Assembly: GCF_900156125.1 (NCBI RefSeq)
Contig: NZ_FTLX01000004.1
Coordinates: 248,001 to 312,000, forward strand
Direction of reading: 5' to 3'
Length of the DNA stretch: 64,000 nucleotides
Origin: Domibacillus enclensis
GTDB lineage: Bacteria; Bacillota; Bacilli; Bacillales; Domibacillaceae
Shown here: positions 44,553-53,614 of the stretch, piece by piece
Numbering within the stretch: position 1 is the first letter of the stretch
How the letters are laid out: every line of letters begins with the position of its first letter
The notes under the pieces: model-generated
Database searches by the model: none
The model's input: the letters and a program-made list of their open reading frames with translations, nothing else
Told to the model about the DNA's origin: nothing
Made by a program: the position numbers and the translations under genes

Positions 44553-46002
44553 GTTGGGGGATAAAATAGTACTTTTTCCGCTCGATCAGCAGGCTTCCCG
44601 CGATATAGGAAAGGAGTGACAGAACAACAGGTATCGTCACGGTATGAACGTCAAGCAGGTTTCCGTGGGTACTGTTGTAAAAATGAATAACAATATACGA
44701 TATGATGCCGGTGATCATCGACAAAAGAGCCCCCCACTTGTTTCCATAGGTCCAGTAAAGCCCGAGGACAATCGGCCATATAAAAGCGGCTTCCAATCCC
44801 CCAAAGGCAAATAAATTTAAGAATATAAGCAAATCAGGCGGCTGCAGAGCCAGCAAAGCGACAACCGTCCCCAATAAAGCAGTGACGCCGAAGCTGATTT
44901 GTTTGATCGTTTTTTCGGAGGCATCCGGCTTAACGTAATTTAAATACACGTCTTTAACGACGGTGGAGCTGACGAGAATCAGCAATGAATCGACCGTCGA
45001 CATAATCGCGGCCATCGGGGCAGCCAGAACGATGCCGGCAAGCCACGGAGGCAAAACCTCTAACGTAATAAGCGGAATAACCTTATCCCCAATTTCAATC
45101 CCCGGCAAGATCGGACGGGCAAATACGCCAATTAAATGCATATTCAGCATAATGACGCCGGTGACAATCGTTCCGATAATAAGCGCGCGGTGCATCGACT
45201 GCGCATTTTTATATGACATCGCCCGAACCGCAATTTGCGGAAGACCGACAACGCCGACACCAACGAGAATCCAAAAGGAAGAGACGTAAGCCGCTGATAA
45301 ATTGCCGTCTGCCCCATAAGGTGTCACGAGGTTTGGGTTTTCAGCCATCAGGCTTTGAACGATCGCTGGAATCCCGCCGCCTGCTTGAACAACAGCAACA
45401 AGAAGGATGAGCGTGCCAACGACCATAACGCCGCCCTGCACCGCATCAGTCAGCGCAACTGCCCGGAAACCGCCAATGGTGACATACACAAGAACTGAGA
45501 CAGCGAATAAAAACAGGGCTGTGTGATAGCTGATGCCGGTGATGGATTCAATTAAGCGGGCACCGCCGATCCATTGAGCCGTCATCGCAGAAAACAAAAA
45601 GACAATGATACTTGCAGCAGAAAGGATCACAACTGCGGGACTTTCATACCGTTTTTTCAAAAAGTCGACGAGTGTCACCGCTTCATACAGCCGTGCCACA
45701 ATCGCGAACTTTTTCCCGAGAATCATGAGGACAAAATAGCCGGTCACCACCTGCGTCATCGCAAGCAGAATCCAGCCAAAGCCCATCGTATAAGCGGTGC
45801 CGGGCCCTCCAAGGAAACTAGACGCACTGCCGTAGGTCGCAACCATCGTCATCGCTAAAACGAAGCCGCCCAATTCACGTCCGCCTAAAAAATAATCATT
45901 CAAAAAGTGAGTGGAGCCCGTCAGCTTTGTGCTGGCGTAATAGCCGATAAAAAAGATAAGAACGAGAAACAGCAAAAGCGGCACTAAAACAGACAGATTC
46001 AC
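44545..46002 (-). CDS. panF: Sodium/solute symporter, PanF-like
   Basis: A membrane protein of 485 residues with about thirteen helices of the SSS family. ATYGSASSFLGGPGTAYTMG near the N-terminus and the sodium-site region APMAAIMSTVDSLLILVSS are clear, as is GGFRAVALTDAVQGGVM. The partner gene yhdT (DUF997) overlapping its start is the usual neighbour of the pantothenate symporter, hence the PanF name. Other SSS substrates cannot be excluded from sequence. Confidence 0.7.
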   Translation of the reverse strand: MNLSVLVPLLLFLVLIFFIGYYASTKLTGSTHFLNDYFLGGRELGGFVLAMTMVATYGSASSFLGGPGTAYTMGFGWILLAMTQVVTGYFVLMILGKKFAIVARLYEAVTLVDFLKKRYESPAVVILSAASIIVFLFSAMTAQWIGGARLIESITGISYHTALFLFAVSVLVYVTIGGFRAVALTDAVQGGVMVVGTLILLVAVVQAGGGIPAIVQSLMAENPNLVTPYGADGNLSAAYVSSFWILVGVGVVGLPQIAVRAMSYKNAQSMHRALIIGTIVTGVIMLNMHLIGVFARPILPGIEIGDKVIPLITLEVLPPWLAGIVLAAPMAAIMSTVDSLLILVSSTVVKDVYLNYVKPDASEKTIKQISFGVTALLGTVVALLALQPPDLLIFLNLFAFGGLEAAFIWPIVLGLYWTYGNKWGALLSMITGIISYIVIHFYNSTHGNLLDVHTVTIPVVLSLLSYIAGSLLIERKKYYFIPQQK

Positions 46003-46256
46003 TTTTCATCACCTTCTTCAAACGAAACCTCTTTAAAAAACAAGATGACAACAAGCCAGACAAGACAAGCCATCACAATAAATCCAACGACACAGCTGTA
46101 AAAAAACCAGTCGGGCAATCCGAATATAAAGGTGTATTCCTCCACTTTGCGCCCGCCCATGCCATAGGCAAAGCCAAACCACCAGATAAAATTAAATAGC
46201 GCAAGTCCTATGCCGATCCAGGCCTCCCGGTGGGCAATTTGAAATCGTTTATCCAT
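45999..46256 (-). CDS. yhdT: YhdT family protein (DUF997)
   Basis: A membrane protein of 85 residues with two helices (IGLALFNFIWWFGFAYGMGG and WFFYSCVVGFIVMACLVWLV, the second at about 50-70). The WWFGFAYG and GLPDWFFYSC stretches are typical of DUF997/YhdT, which commonly pairs with PanF. It overlaps panF by 4 bp (ATGA), so the two are co-translated. Its own function is unknown; an accessory subunit of the symporter is plausible. Confidence 0.8.
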   Translation of the reverse strand: MDKRFQIAHREAWIGIGLALFNFIWWFGFAYGMGGRKVEEYTFIFGLPDWFFYSCVVGFIVMACLVWLVVILFFKEVSFEEGDEK

Positions 46257-46317
46257 ATGAACAACCTCCCATCGCTAGTATACATGGAGAATCGTCCAGA
46301 CGGTCAAAAAAATACCA

Positions 46318-46344
46318 GTTTAAAAGAAAAGAATAAGCGGGAAA
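46318..46344 (+). promoter_or_regulatory. Sigma-B-like promoter of the DUF1206 gene
   Basis: GTTTAA (46318-46323), 15 bp, GGGAAA (46339-46344), 37 bp before the start codon. The -35 matches the sigma-B consensus exactly and the -10 is close to GGGTAT. Confidence 0.65.
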
Positions 46345-46381
46345 GGTAGGAGAAAGACGTAAATACGGGGAGGGATATAAA

Positions 46382-47212
46382 ATGAGCACAAAAGGTGAAG
46401 TATTATCAAAGGCGCACGACGCAAAACCGTGGGTGCGGCGTTTCGGGCGGCTCGGTCATATGGCGAAGGGAGCTGTTTATGCACTTGTCGGTATTTATGC
46501 TTTAATGGCGGCTGCTGGAGTAGGAGGCGGGACGACCGATACAAGCGGTGCGCTGTCCACTGTTGCCCATGAACCGTTCGGGAAGGTGCTGCTTTGGCTT
46601 ATTGGTATCGGCCTGATCGGCTATGTCATGTGGGAGCTTGTGAAAACCATTTTAGATGTGGAGCATGAGGGCACGGATGCGAAAGGCATTTTAAAAAGAA
46701 TTGCTTATGCGGTCAGCGCAGTGATCTATGGAAGCTTGGCCGTGACGGCTTTTAATCTTGCGATGAGCGCGGGAGGAGGAGGCAGTTCAGAGAAAACCAT
46801 CTCCGCGAAATTGCTTGCCCAGCCGTTTGGCCAATGGATTGTGGGACTGATTGGGCTTATCATTCTTGTTTATGGAATAATTGAACTGTACAAAGGCGCG
46901 AAAGAAAAATTCATGAAATACTTTAAAACACACGAAATGAATGAAAAGGAATTGAAGCTTGCGAAAAATGCGGGAAAAGCCGGGTTAATCGCACGCGGGA
47001 TCGTTCTCGCCATGATGGGCTTTTTCTTTATCCGCACGGCCATCACCGCAAATCCGGATGAATCAAAAGGCCTCGATGGAGCATTAGCGGAGCTTGCCTC
47101 CCAGCCGTTTGGCCAAATTTTGCTCGGGCTCGCTGCGGCAGGTCTTATTTTATACGGCATTTACGAAGTCATCCGCGGACGGTATCAGCGTATGGATTTC
47201 GGTCAAAAGTAA
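46382..47212 (+). CDS. DUF1206 membrane protein
   Basis: A protein of 276 residues built of three repeats, each with two membrane helices: RFGRLGHMAKGAVYALVGIY, RIAYAVSAVIYGSLAVTAF and AGLIARGIVLAMMGFFFIR start them, and each ends in a LAxxPFGxxLLGLIGxGLxxYG-like stretch. This is the DUF1206 layout. The function is unknown. GGGGAGGG lies just before the ATG. A sigma-B-like promoter points to general stress induction. Confidence 0.85.
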   Translation: MSTKGEVLSKAHDAKPWVRRFGRLGHMAKGAVYALVGIYALMAAAGVGGGTTDTSGALSTVAHEPFGKVLLWLIGIGLIGYVMWELVKTILDVEHEGTDAKGILKRIAYAVSAVIYGSLAVTAFNLAMSAGGGGSSEKTISAKLLAQPFGQWIVGLIGLIILVYGIIELYKGAKEKFMKYFKTHEMNEKELKLAKNAGKAGLIARGIVLAMMGFFFIRTAITANPDESKGLDGALAELASQPFGQILLGLAAAGLILYGIYEVIRGRYQRMDFGQK

Positions 47213-47237
47213 AGCACCCGGCTGAGGGTGCTTTTTT
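47211..47237 (+). terminator. Terminator of the DUF1206 gene
   Basis: AAAGCACCC, loop GGCTGA, GGGTGCTTT and T run. Confidence 0.85.
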
Positions 47238-47294
47238 CTTTGAGAACCACTCTCACTGTGCTACATTTGATCTACAAACACTCGGAGGTGCTCC

Positions 47295-48284
47295 ATGCTT
47301 TTTATTGACAACAGCGGTATAACCGATCCACGGATCAATCTGGCTATTGAAGAATATGCAGTGAAACACCTGGATATTGAGGAATCCTATTTGCTTTTCT
47401 ACATTAATGAGCCATCGATCATTATCGGGAAAAATCAAAATACAATCGAAGAAATCAATGTGGATTATGTAGAGGATCACAACATTCATGTTGTGAGACG
47501 GCTTTCGGGCGGCGGAGCAGTGTACCATGATCACGGCAATTTAAATTTCAGCTTCATTACGAAAGATGACGGCGACAGCTTTCACAATTTCCGTAAGTTT
47601 ACAGAGCCGGTTGTCCACGCACTGAACAAGCTCGGTCTAAGGGCGGAGTTAAGCGGACGAAACGATTTAACAGCCAATGGATTTAAAATTTCAGGCAACG
47701 CGCAGTTTTCAACAAAAGGTCGCATGTTTACGCATGGAACGCTACTTTTTAACACGGATATGGACCAGGTGGTTTCAGCGCTAAAGGTTCGCAAGGATAA
47801 AATCGAATCAAAAGGAATTAAGTCGATTCGCAGCCGCGTGGCGAACATTTCCGACTTAGTGGACGGAGATATGACGATTGAGGAATTCAAGCAATTTATA
47901 TTAAAAACGATTTTTAATGATGCCGAAGAGGTGGAGGAATACAAGCTGACCGAAGGAGATTGGGAAGCGATCCACCGCATTTCAGCAGAGCATTATCAAA
48001 ATTGGGACTGGAACTACGGAAAATCCCCCGCGTTTAACGTCGAACGGTCTCACCGCTTTCCCGTTGGCTTGATCGATGTCCGCCTGGATGTGAAAAAAGG
48101 AGAAATCAAAAAAGCGCGCATTTTCGGCGATTTTTTCGGAGCGGGTGATGTAACGGAAGTAGAACAGGCTCTAGTCGGAACAAGACACGAAAAAGAAGCA
48201 ATCCGCCAGGCGCTGGAAACACTGGACATGAAGCATTATTTCGGACAAGTGACCACAAATGAGATCATGGAATTAATTTATTAA
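47295..48284 (+). CDS. lplJ: Lipoate-protein ligase LplJ
   Basis: A cytosolic enzyme of 329 residues that activates free lipoate with ATP and attaches it to lipoyl domains. Motifs are NEPSIIIGKNQNT, VVRRLSGGGAVYHDHGNLNFSF (in part RRLSGGGAVYHD), GRNDLTANGFKISGNAQ with the catalytic Lys, and HGTLLFNTDM. A C-terminal accessory domain of ~80 residues follows, as in B. subtilis LplJ. It stands alone, 58 bp after the DUF1206 terminator, with GGAGG before the ATG. Confidence 0.92.
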   Translation: MLFIDNSGITDPRINLAIEEYAVKHLDIEESYLLFYINEPSIIIGKNQNTIEEINVDYVEDHNIHVVRRLSGGGAVYHDHGNLNFSFITKDDGDSFHNFRKFTEPVVHALNKLGLRAELSGRNDLTANGFKISGNAQFSTKGRMFTHGTLLFNTDMDQVVSALKVRKDKIESKGIKSIRSRVANISDLVDGDMTIEEFKQFILKTIFNDAEEVEEYKLTEGDWEAIHRISAEHYQNWDWNYGKSPAFNVERSHRFPVGLIDVRLDVKKGEIKKARIFGDFFGAGDVTEVEQALVGTRHEKEAIRQALETLDMKHYFGQVTTNEIMELIY

Positions 48285-48289
48285 CGAAA

Positions 48290-48572
48290 TAGGCTAGGAC
48301 ATAACAAATGAGGTTGTCCCTTGATTCTTCTTTTTTCTTGAAAAAGCACACACAGGGGCTCCGGGCTGCCGGCTCCGCTTTCCTGCCAAGCGACAAAAGT
48401 TAGCTCACCGCCCGCCCCTCCGAACGCGAAGTCCTGCAGAAGCCGCCCTCTCTGTGTTGGCACAAGCGCAGTCACTAAAAAACGATTTACCATCATGAAG
48501 AGCTCAAAAAAAGCCGAATGTCTAATCATTCGGCTTTTTCTTCTATCCAGAACCTCTTGTCCCAAGCTATTG
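48290..48572. repeat. Non-coding element with imperfect terminal inverted repeats
   Basis: The stretch is bordered by TAGGCTAGGACATAAC at the left and by CTTGTCCCAAGCTA at the right, which are imperfect inverted copies. The core (about 48340-48480) is much more G+C-rich than the borders and lacks a convincing gene. The left border also folds as GGACA...TGTCC. This looks like a MITE or a dispersed Bacillaceae repeat. An intrinsic terminator for the amidase lies inside it at 48506-48540. Confidence 0.45.
48506..48540. terminator. Bidirectional terminator before the amidase stop
   Basis: AAAAAGCCGAATG, loop TCTAAT, CATTCGGCTTTTT: 13-bp perfect stem. Confidence 0.9.
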
Positions 48573-49613
48573 TTAATATGTAAAATAAGATGCTAGGCCG
48601 TCGCGAATACCGGCGGCTGCTTTTGATTGGTAAGAAGCTGACACGATAGAGGATTCTTCGTTCGGATTGGTTAAATAACCAAGCTCCAGCAAAATGGCCG
48701 GCTTCTCGTTTTCCCGAAGAACAAAATAGTCTCCTGTCCGTGTCCCGCGATTCGACGATGGCAAGGATCGTTCTAGTCCTTGATTAACGGAGCGGGCAAG
48801 CCCTTTATGGCTGTCATGGTAATAATAGGTCGTAAAGCCTGAAGCGCTTTGATTGGTCGTTCCATCATAATGAAGGCTAATAAAAGCATCTGCCTTATGC
48901 TGACCAGAATCTGCTGTCCGTGCCGGAAGTGGAACAAATTGATCACCGGTACGGGTCATCTTGACGGTAGCGCCGCTTTTTGTTAATTCATCTGCCAGCT
49001 TTAAAGCAGTTTGCAGCGTCACATCCTTCTCATTTGTCCCGCCTGATCCAGACGTGCCGCCATCCATACCGCCATGGCCAGGGTCAAGAACAATCAATTT
49101 TCCTTCAAGAGAAGAAGCGGCTTTTTCGTTAGAGGAAACCACCCAGCCCGCTACATACGCTTCATTTCCACTTGCCAACCGAATTTTAATCCAGTCACCG
49201 GAGCGTCCTGAAACAGGGTAACGCTCACCAATGGAGCCTTTCACGATAATGGAAGCGGAAGTGGAAGGACCGCTGCGCAGGTTGGTTCCTTCTGTTTGAA
49301 TCCGGATATATGAATCAGAACCGGCTGATTGCCGTGTACCTTCTGACTGAACATACTGCCCGCTTACCCAGGCTGTTCCATCTCCATAGTTGATTTGAAT
49401 CCAGCCGTCCTGAGAAGAAAGAATGCGTACGTGTTCTCCTGATTGCACCTTTCCGAGTATTGACGCGTTAAGAGAGGGCTGATCTCTTACATTTACATGG
49501 TTCCCCGTGACCGTTCCAGTCGAAGCGTGAGCTGAAACAATCTGTTCTTGATCTGTCAGGAGGGCAAAGCTCATAAATAACATCCATAGTAAACCTTGAC
49601 GTAGCTTTTCCAT
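48573..49613 (-). CDS. N-acetylmuramoyl-L-alanine amidase with two SH3 domains
   Basis: A secreted protein of 346 residues. Signal peptide at 1-~30 (LLWMLFMSFALLTDQEQIVSAHA). Two bacterial SH3 domains follow (VTGNHVNVRDQPSLNASILG and IRIQTEGTNLRSGPSTSAS), each with an RxxPSxxAxI-type core, for wall binding. The C-terminal amidase_3 domain (about 172-345) has zinc ligands in VLDPGHGGMDGG and SLHYDGT and the catalytic Glu in LLELGYLTN. It cleaves the bond between muramic acid and the stem peptide. It is transcribed alone. Confidence 0.92.
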   Translation of the reverse strand: MEKLRQGLLWMLFMSFALLTDQEQIVSAHASTGTVTGNHVNVRDQPSLNASILGKVQSGEHVRILSSQDGWIQINYGDGTAWVSGQYVQSEGTRQSAGSDSYIRIQTEGTNLRSGPSTSASIIVKGSIGERYPVSGRSGDWIKIRLASGNEAYVAGWVVSSNEKAASSLEGKLIVLDPGHGGMDGGTSGSGGTNEKDVTLQTALKLADELTKSGATVKMTRTGDQFVPLPARTADSGQHKADAFISLHYDGTTNQSASGFTTYYYHDSHKGLARSVNQGLERSLPSSNRGTRTGDYFVLRENEKPAILLELGYLTNPNEESSIVSASYQSKAAAGIRDGLASYFTY

Positions 49614-49722
49614 TATTCACCGCCTATTCGTTTATTTCCCGTTTATCGTATCATTTGGAAGAATGCCTCACATCCGCTAAAGTGATGATTAATTTATTGA
49701 GAAAAACGATGTGAATAAAAGA

Positions 49723-49760
49723 AAATATTCCCTATTTGCCTCGATATTTAGGGAATATTT
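49723..49760. promoter_or_regulatory. 12-bp inverted repeat in the amidase-catalase gap
   Basis: AAATATTCCCTA (49723-49734) and TAGGGAATATTT (49749-49760) are exact reverse complements with a 14-base spacer. It lies between the divergent amidase and catalase genes, about 110 bp from the amidase start. It could be a protein-binding site. The remainder of the 49614-49907 gap holds the PerR-like box and the catalase promoter. Confidence 0.5.
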
Positions 49761-49810
49761 AAATGAAAGCAGCTTAAAAAGCCGAAATTTCTGTGAACTT
49801 AGGCTGAAAG

Positions 49811-49825
49811 TTAAAATGATTCTAA
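49811..49825 (+). promoter_or_regulatory. PerR-box-like operator upstream of the catalase
   Basis: TTAAAATGATTCTAA matches the PerR consensus TTATAATNATTATAA at 13 of 15 positions. It lies ~85 bp before the catalase start. PerR represses catalase genes in Bacillus and releases them under peroxide stress. Fur and Zur boxes are similar, but the target gene points to PerR. Confidence 0.6.
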
Positions 49826-49832
49826 ATTAATT

Positions 49833-49859
49833 GTTTTAGTTCTCTTGATAAGTGGTAGG
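49833..49859 (+). promoter_or_regulatory. Possible sigma-B promoter of the catalase
   Basis: GTTTTA (49833-49838), 15 bp, GGTAGG (49854-49859). A weak match, listed because the related B. subtilis katE is sigma-B-dependent. Confidence 0.3.
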
Positions 49860-49907
49860 TAATGTAAGAATGAGTTTTCACCTTATCCGAAAAGAGGGGG
49901 CTACACC

Positions 49908-51944
49908 GTGGCAATTAATGAAAACAGCAAAAACAAACAGCTTGATTCGTTCCGCGTGAAGGATCAAGGAGAAAAAATGACAACGAATCAGGGGCTTCGT
50001 ATTTCAGAGGACGAGCATTCTTTAAAAGCAGGTGATCGTGGACCGACATTAATGGAAGACTTTCATTTCCGTGAAAAAATGACTCATTTTGACCACGAAC
50101 GTATTCCTGAACGAGTCGTTCATGCGCGTGGATATGCAGCCCATGGTCATTTCGAAGTATATGAATCAATGAAAGAGTATACAAAAGCAGGCTTCCTGCA
50201 AGACCCATCCAAAAAAACACCGGTTTTTGTCCGGTATTCAACGGTGGCCGGTTCTCGCGGATCAGGTGACACTGTGCGCGATGTGCGTGGTTTTTCCACA
50301 AAGTTTTACACAGAAGAAGGCAACTACGACCTGGTGGGAAACAACATTCCGGTCTTTTTCATTCAGGATGCGATCAAATTCCCGGATTTAGTTCATGCAG
50401 TCAAGCCGGAGCCGCATAATGAAATGCCTCAGGCAGCCAGCGCGCACGATACGTTTTGGGACTTTATTGCGAACAACCAGGAATCTGCGCACATGATTAT
50501 GTGGCATTTGTCTGACCGTGCGATTCCACGCAGCTACCGGATGATGGAAGGCTTCGGTGTACATACATTCCGCTTTGTGAATGAGCAGGGAAAAGCGCGG
50601 TTTGTGAAGTTTCACTGGAAGCCGGTTCTCGGCATCAAATCGCTCGTATGGGATGAAGCGCAAAAAATTGCCGGCAAAGACCCGGACTTCCACCGTCGCG
50701 ATTTGTGGGAATCAATTGAAATGGGCGATTATCCGGAGTTTGAATTTGGCGTGCAAATGATTGACGAGGAAGACGAATTTAAATTCGACTTTGACGTCCT
50801 TGATCCGACAAAGGTGTGGCCGGAGGAAGAAGTACCGGTGAAAATCATTGGGAAAATGACATTAAATCGCAATGTAGACAACGTATTTGCAGAAACGGAG
50901 CAAGTTGCATTCCACCCGGGACATGTCGTTCCAGGTATTGATTTCACGAACGATCCGCTCCTGCAGGGGCGTCTATTCTCTTATACAGATACACAGCTCA
51001 TCCGTCTTGGCGGACCGAACTTCCATGAGCTGCCGATCAATCGTCCGGTTTGTCCATTCTTTAACAATCAGCGGGACGGCTATGGACGCCAAACGGTCAA
51101 CGTTGGCCAGGTGAGCTACCATAAAAACTCGCTTGCCCAAAATACACCGGCGACGTCAACGGAAGAAGAAGGCGGCTACGTGCATTACCAGGAGAAAGTA
51201 GAAGGGCGTAAAGTGGCCCGCCGCAGTGACAGCTTCAAAGATCACTTCTCTCAAGCAACTCTGTTTTGGAACAGCATGACGGACGTGGAAAAAGAGCATA
51301 TCATCGAAGCGTTCAGCTTTGAGCTTGGCAAGGTGAACAGCAAGGAGGTCCGCCAGCAGGTGGTCAATATGTTCGCTAATGTCAATGTAGCGCTTGCTAA
51401 AACGGTAGCCGAAGCAATTGGCGTACAAGCCCCTTCTGACGTAGAAGAATCAACTGTAACGAAATCTTCTGATGCGTTAAGCCAGGAGAAGAATAAGGTA
51501 AAAGGGGTTGCGACACGCAAAATCGCGGTGCTTGCCGGCGAGGGCTTCTCAGGCAAAGAGATGACGGATATTTATAAAGCATTTGAAAAAGCCGGAACAC
51601 GTCCGGAAATTGTCAGCTCGAAGCAAGGAACGATTAAAGGCGACGACGGCTCAGAGCTTGAAGTGGATCACACGTTCCTGACAGCTGATTCCGTTCTGTT
51701 TGACGGCGTATATGCAGCAGACGGGTTAACATCAGATCCGAAAGCGAAAAAACAGGCGAAAGCCTTTTTAACGGAAGCGTACGAGCATTTCAAAACAGTC
51801 GGCGCTACGGGCAATGGCGTGGATCTGATTGCGGATCTGGCAGCGGACGAGGGGGTCGTGTCCGAAGCGTCTCCTTCAAAAGAGTATGCGGATGCATTCT
51901 TGACGGCGCTTGCTGAACACCGCCACTGGAATCGCCAAGTATAA
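49908..51944 (+). CDS. katE: Large-subunit catalase (HPII/KatE type)
   Basis: A protein of 678 residues, the size of large-subunit catalases, which split hydrogen peroxide to water and oxygen. The catalytic His72 lies in [12 protein letters not shown], the distal Asn in [19 protein letters not shown], and heme-ligand Tyr359 in RLFSYTDTQ. The C-terminal ~150 residues ([19 protein letters not shown]) form the class I amidotransferase-like domain of this clade. The start is GTG 49908, nine nt after GAGGGGG. A PerR-like box upstream suggests peroxide induction. Confidence 0.93.
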   Translation: MAINENSKNKQLDSFRVKDQGEKMTTNQGLRISEDEHSLKAGDRGPTLMEDFHFREKMTHFDHERIPERVVHARGYAAHGHFEVYESMKEYTKAGFLQDPSKKTPVFVRYSTVAGSRGSGDTVRDVRGFSTKFYTEEGNYDLVGNNIPVFFIQDAIKFPDLVHAVKPEPHNEMPQAASAHDTFWDFIANNQESAHMIMWHLSDRAIPRSYRMMEGFGVHTFRFVNEQGKARFVKFHWKPVLGIKSLVWDEAQKIAGKDPDFHRRDLWESIEMGDYPEFEFGVQMIDEEDEFKFDFDVLDPTKVWPEEEVPVKIIGKMTLNRNVDNVFAETEQVAFHPGHVVPGIDFTNDPLLQGRLFSYTDTQLIRLGGPNFHELPINRPVCPFFNNQRDGYGRQTVNVGQVSYHKNSLAQNTPATSTEEEGGYVHYQEKVEGRKVARRSDSFKDHFSQATLFWNSMTDVEKEHIIEAFSFELGKVNSKEVRQQVVNMFANVNVALAKTVAEAIGVQAPSDVEESTVTKSSDALSQEKNKVKGVATRKIAVLAGEGFSGKEMTDIYKAFEKAGTRPEIVSSKQGTIKGDDGSELEVDHTFLTADSVLFDGVYAADGLTSDPKAKKQAKAFLTEAYEHFKTVGATGNGVDLIADLAADEGVVSEASPSKEYADAFLTALAEHRHWNRQV

Positions 51945-51956
51945 AACAGAATAAAT

Positions 51957-51995
51957 GAAAAAGGCAGATGTGTTCTTAACATGTCTGCCTTTTTT
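51957..51995. terminator. Bidirectional terminator between katE and ansR
   Basis: AAAAAGGCAGA pairs with TCTGCCTTTTT; inner bases add ACATG-type pairing. Confidence 0.85.
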
Positions 51996-52000
51996 GCTGT

Positions 52001-52393
52001 TTAATTTGACAGCGCTGAATCTTTTTTTAGGCAGGACTGCTCCATTTCCCGGCGAGCTCTAATAAAAGCGACGAATTGACACAGGTCATCCTGTGAAAGG
52101 TTGATATCATCTATAGAAAGGGTGACATCAGGAAAAGTGCTCAGCTCAATAGGCTCTTCGTTAGTGGGGCCCGATTGATGGGAATGGGTCAACGGATCAG
52201 GTATACGGCCGAGAATATAATCAACGGACGTTTCAAACAAATCAGCCATTGCGGTAATCGCTTCAAGAGAAGGACGACGATAGCCTGATTCGTATCCTGC
52301 ATATGTACTTTTCGCCATGCCGAGCTGGTCAGAGACATATTGAAGAGACCAGCTTTTTTCTTTCCGCAGTGCCATTAATCTGTTTAAATTCAT
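52001..52393 (-). CDS. ansR: AnsR-like XRE repressor
   Basis: A protein of 130 residues. The N-terminal Cro/C1 helix-turn-helix reads LQYVSDQLGMAKSTYAGYESG, followed by AITAMADLFETSVDYILGR. The acidic tail of ~60 residues is variable. In B. subtilis AnsR is divergent from ansAB and represses it. The same arrangement here, and two matching operators in the shared promoter region, support the name. The start at 52393 follows AAAGGAGC. It likely represses itself too, since one operator overlaps its own promoter region. Confidence 0.85.
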   Translation of the reverse strand: MNLNRLMALRKEKSWSLQYVSDQLGMAKSTYAGYESGYRRPSLEAITAMADLFETSVDYILGRIPDPLTHSHQSGPTNEEPIELSTFPDVTLSIDDINLSQDDLCQFVAFIRARREMEQSCLKKDSALSN

Positions 52394-52440
52394 GCGTTTC
52401 TCGCTCCTTTACCCGTATTATATCATTTTTAACTAGAAAA

Positions 52441-52459
52441 AAGTACGCGTAACGAGAAC
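52441..52459. promoter_or_regulatory. AnsR operator 1
   Basis: AAGTACGCGTAACGAGAAC, upstream of the ansA -35 and in the -35 region of ansR. It is a 19-bp direct copy of operator 2 with one mismatch. Its core is an imperfect palindrome, GTTC.CGT.ACG.GAAC in the second copy. Confidence 0.75.
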
Positions 52460-52467
52460 TTTTCCTC

Positions 52468-52496
52468 TTGATTTCTGGATGATCCGTTACTATAAT
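52468..52496 (+). promoter_or_regulatory. Sigma-A promoter of ansAB
   Basis: TTGATT (52468-52473), 17 bp, TATAAT (52491-52496). Operator 1 lies just upstream and operator 2 starts at about +1. Confidence 0.85.
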
Positions 52497-52502
52497 ACAA
52501 TT

Positions 52503-52521
52503 AAGTTCGCGTAACGAGAAC
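52503..52521. promoter_or_regulatory. AnsR operator 2
   Basis: AAGTTCGCGTAACGAGAAC, overlapping the start of ansAB transcription. It sits 62 bp (about six helical turns) from operator 1, so bound repressors could contact each other across the promoter. Confidence 0.75.
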
Positions 52522-52603
52522 AAAATAAGAATAAGAATACGCTTTCATTTCAGTTATAAAAATGAATGGATTAGAAAACAATAGGTGAAGGGTGTGACAG
52601 TCA

Positions 52604-53587
52604 ATGAAAAAGTTACTATTGCTGACAACAGGCGGAACAATCGCCTCCGCTGAAGGGGAAAACGGTCTGGCACCAGGTTTAGGGACAGATGAGTTTCTTC
52701 ATCATCTCCCGGGCAGCAGGCTTGACTACCAGCTGGATACGCGCCAGCTGCTGAACCTCGACAGCACCAACATACAGCCGGAAGACTGGGTTTTAATGGC
52801 CAGAGCGGTGTATGAGGAGTATGACCAGTACGATGGTTTCGTCCTCACACATGGTACAGACACGATGTCTTATACATCTGCTGCTCTTTCTTACATGCTG
52901 CAGGGAGCAAAAAAGCCCATTGTGATCACAGGGTCCCAAATCCCGATTACATTTGAAAAAACCGATGCGAAACGGAATATTTCAAACGCCATCCGGTTTG
53001 CCTGTGAACCAGCTGAAGGCGTGTTTGTTGTTTTTGACGGCCGTGTGATTCAAGGAACGAGAGCCGTCAAGCTGAGAACTAAAAGCTATGATGCATTTGA
53101 AAGCATTAACTTTCCATATATCGCGTCCGTGTCAGACAACGGCGTTGACTATAACGGAGATATCCCGAAAGCAAGTGAACAGCCATTTGAGCTGACGGAT
53201 ACACTGTGCACGGAGATCGGGCTTATTAAGCTGTTTCCGGGAATCCAGCCGGAGATGTTCGATGCTTTAGGACGAATGTATAAAGGGCTCGTGATCGAAG
53301 GATACGGCAGCGGCGGTATTCCTTCTCAAGGACGGAATATAGCAGAAAAAATGAATGAACTGACGGATCAAGGGCTGTCCATCGTCATGACGACTCAATG
53401 CCTCGAAGAAGGAGAAGACATGGAGTTGTACGAAGTCGGCCGGCAGGTAAGCGGCATGATTCGGGCAGGGAATATGAACACCGAGGCGCTAATGCCGAAG
53501 CTCATGTGGGCGCTCGGGAAAACGAGTGATCCAGCTGAAGTAAAAAAGTGGATGGAAACGCCGATTGCGAACGATTTAACGTTTTAA
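52604..53587 (+). CDS. ansA: L-asparaginase AnsA
   Basis: A cytosolic enzyme of 327 residues that hydrolyses asparagine to aspartate and ammonia. The two catalytic motifs are [10 protein letters not shown] with the nucleophile Thr, and [17 protein letters not shown] with the second Thr-Asp pair. GYGSGGIP and ITGSQIP are conserved. There is no signal peptide, as expected for a type I enzyme. It is the first gene of the AnsR-controlled operon; aspartase converts its product to fumarate. Confidence 0.93.
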   Translation: MKKLLLLTTGGTIASAEGENGLAPGLGTDEFLHHLPGSRLDYQLDTRQLLNLDSTNIQPEDWVLMARAVYEEYDQYDGFVLTHGTDTMSYTSAALSYMLQGAKKPIVITGSQIPITFEKTDAKRNISNAIRFACEPAEGVFVVFDGRVIQGTRAVKLRTKSYDAFESINFPYIASVSDNGVDYNGDIPKASEQPFELTDTLCTEIGLIKLFPGIQPEMFDALGRMYKGLVIEGYGSGGIPSQGRNIAEKMNELTDQGLSIVMTTQCLEEGEDMELYEVGRQVSGMIRAGNMNTEALMPKLMWALGKTSDPAEVKKWMETPIANDLTF

Positions 53588-53614
53588 CTACTACTCACGA
53601 AAGCAGGAATGAAT

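Noticed and set aside
48281-48565. Minus-strand frame of 94 codons between lplJ and the amidase
   Set aside because: It has no good ribosome site, overlaps the amidase terminator, shows no family motif and lies in a repeat-like G+C-rich core.
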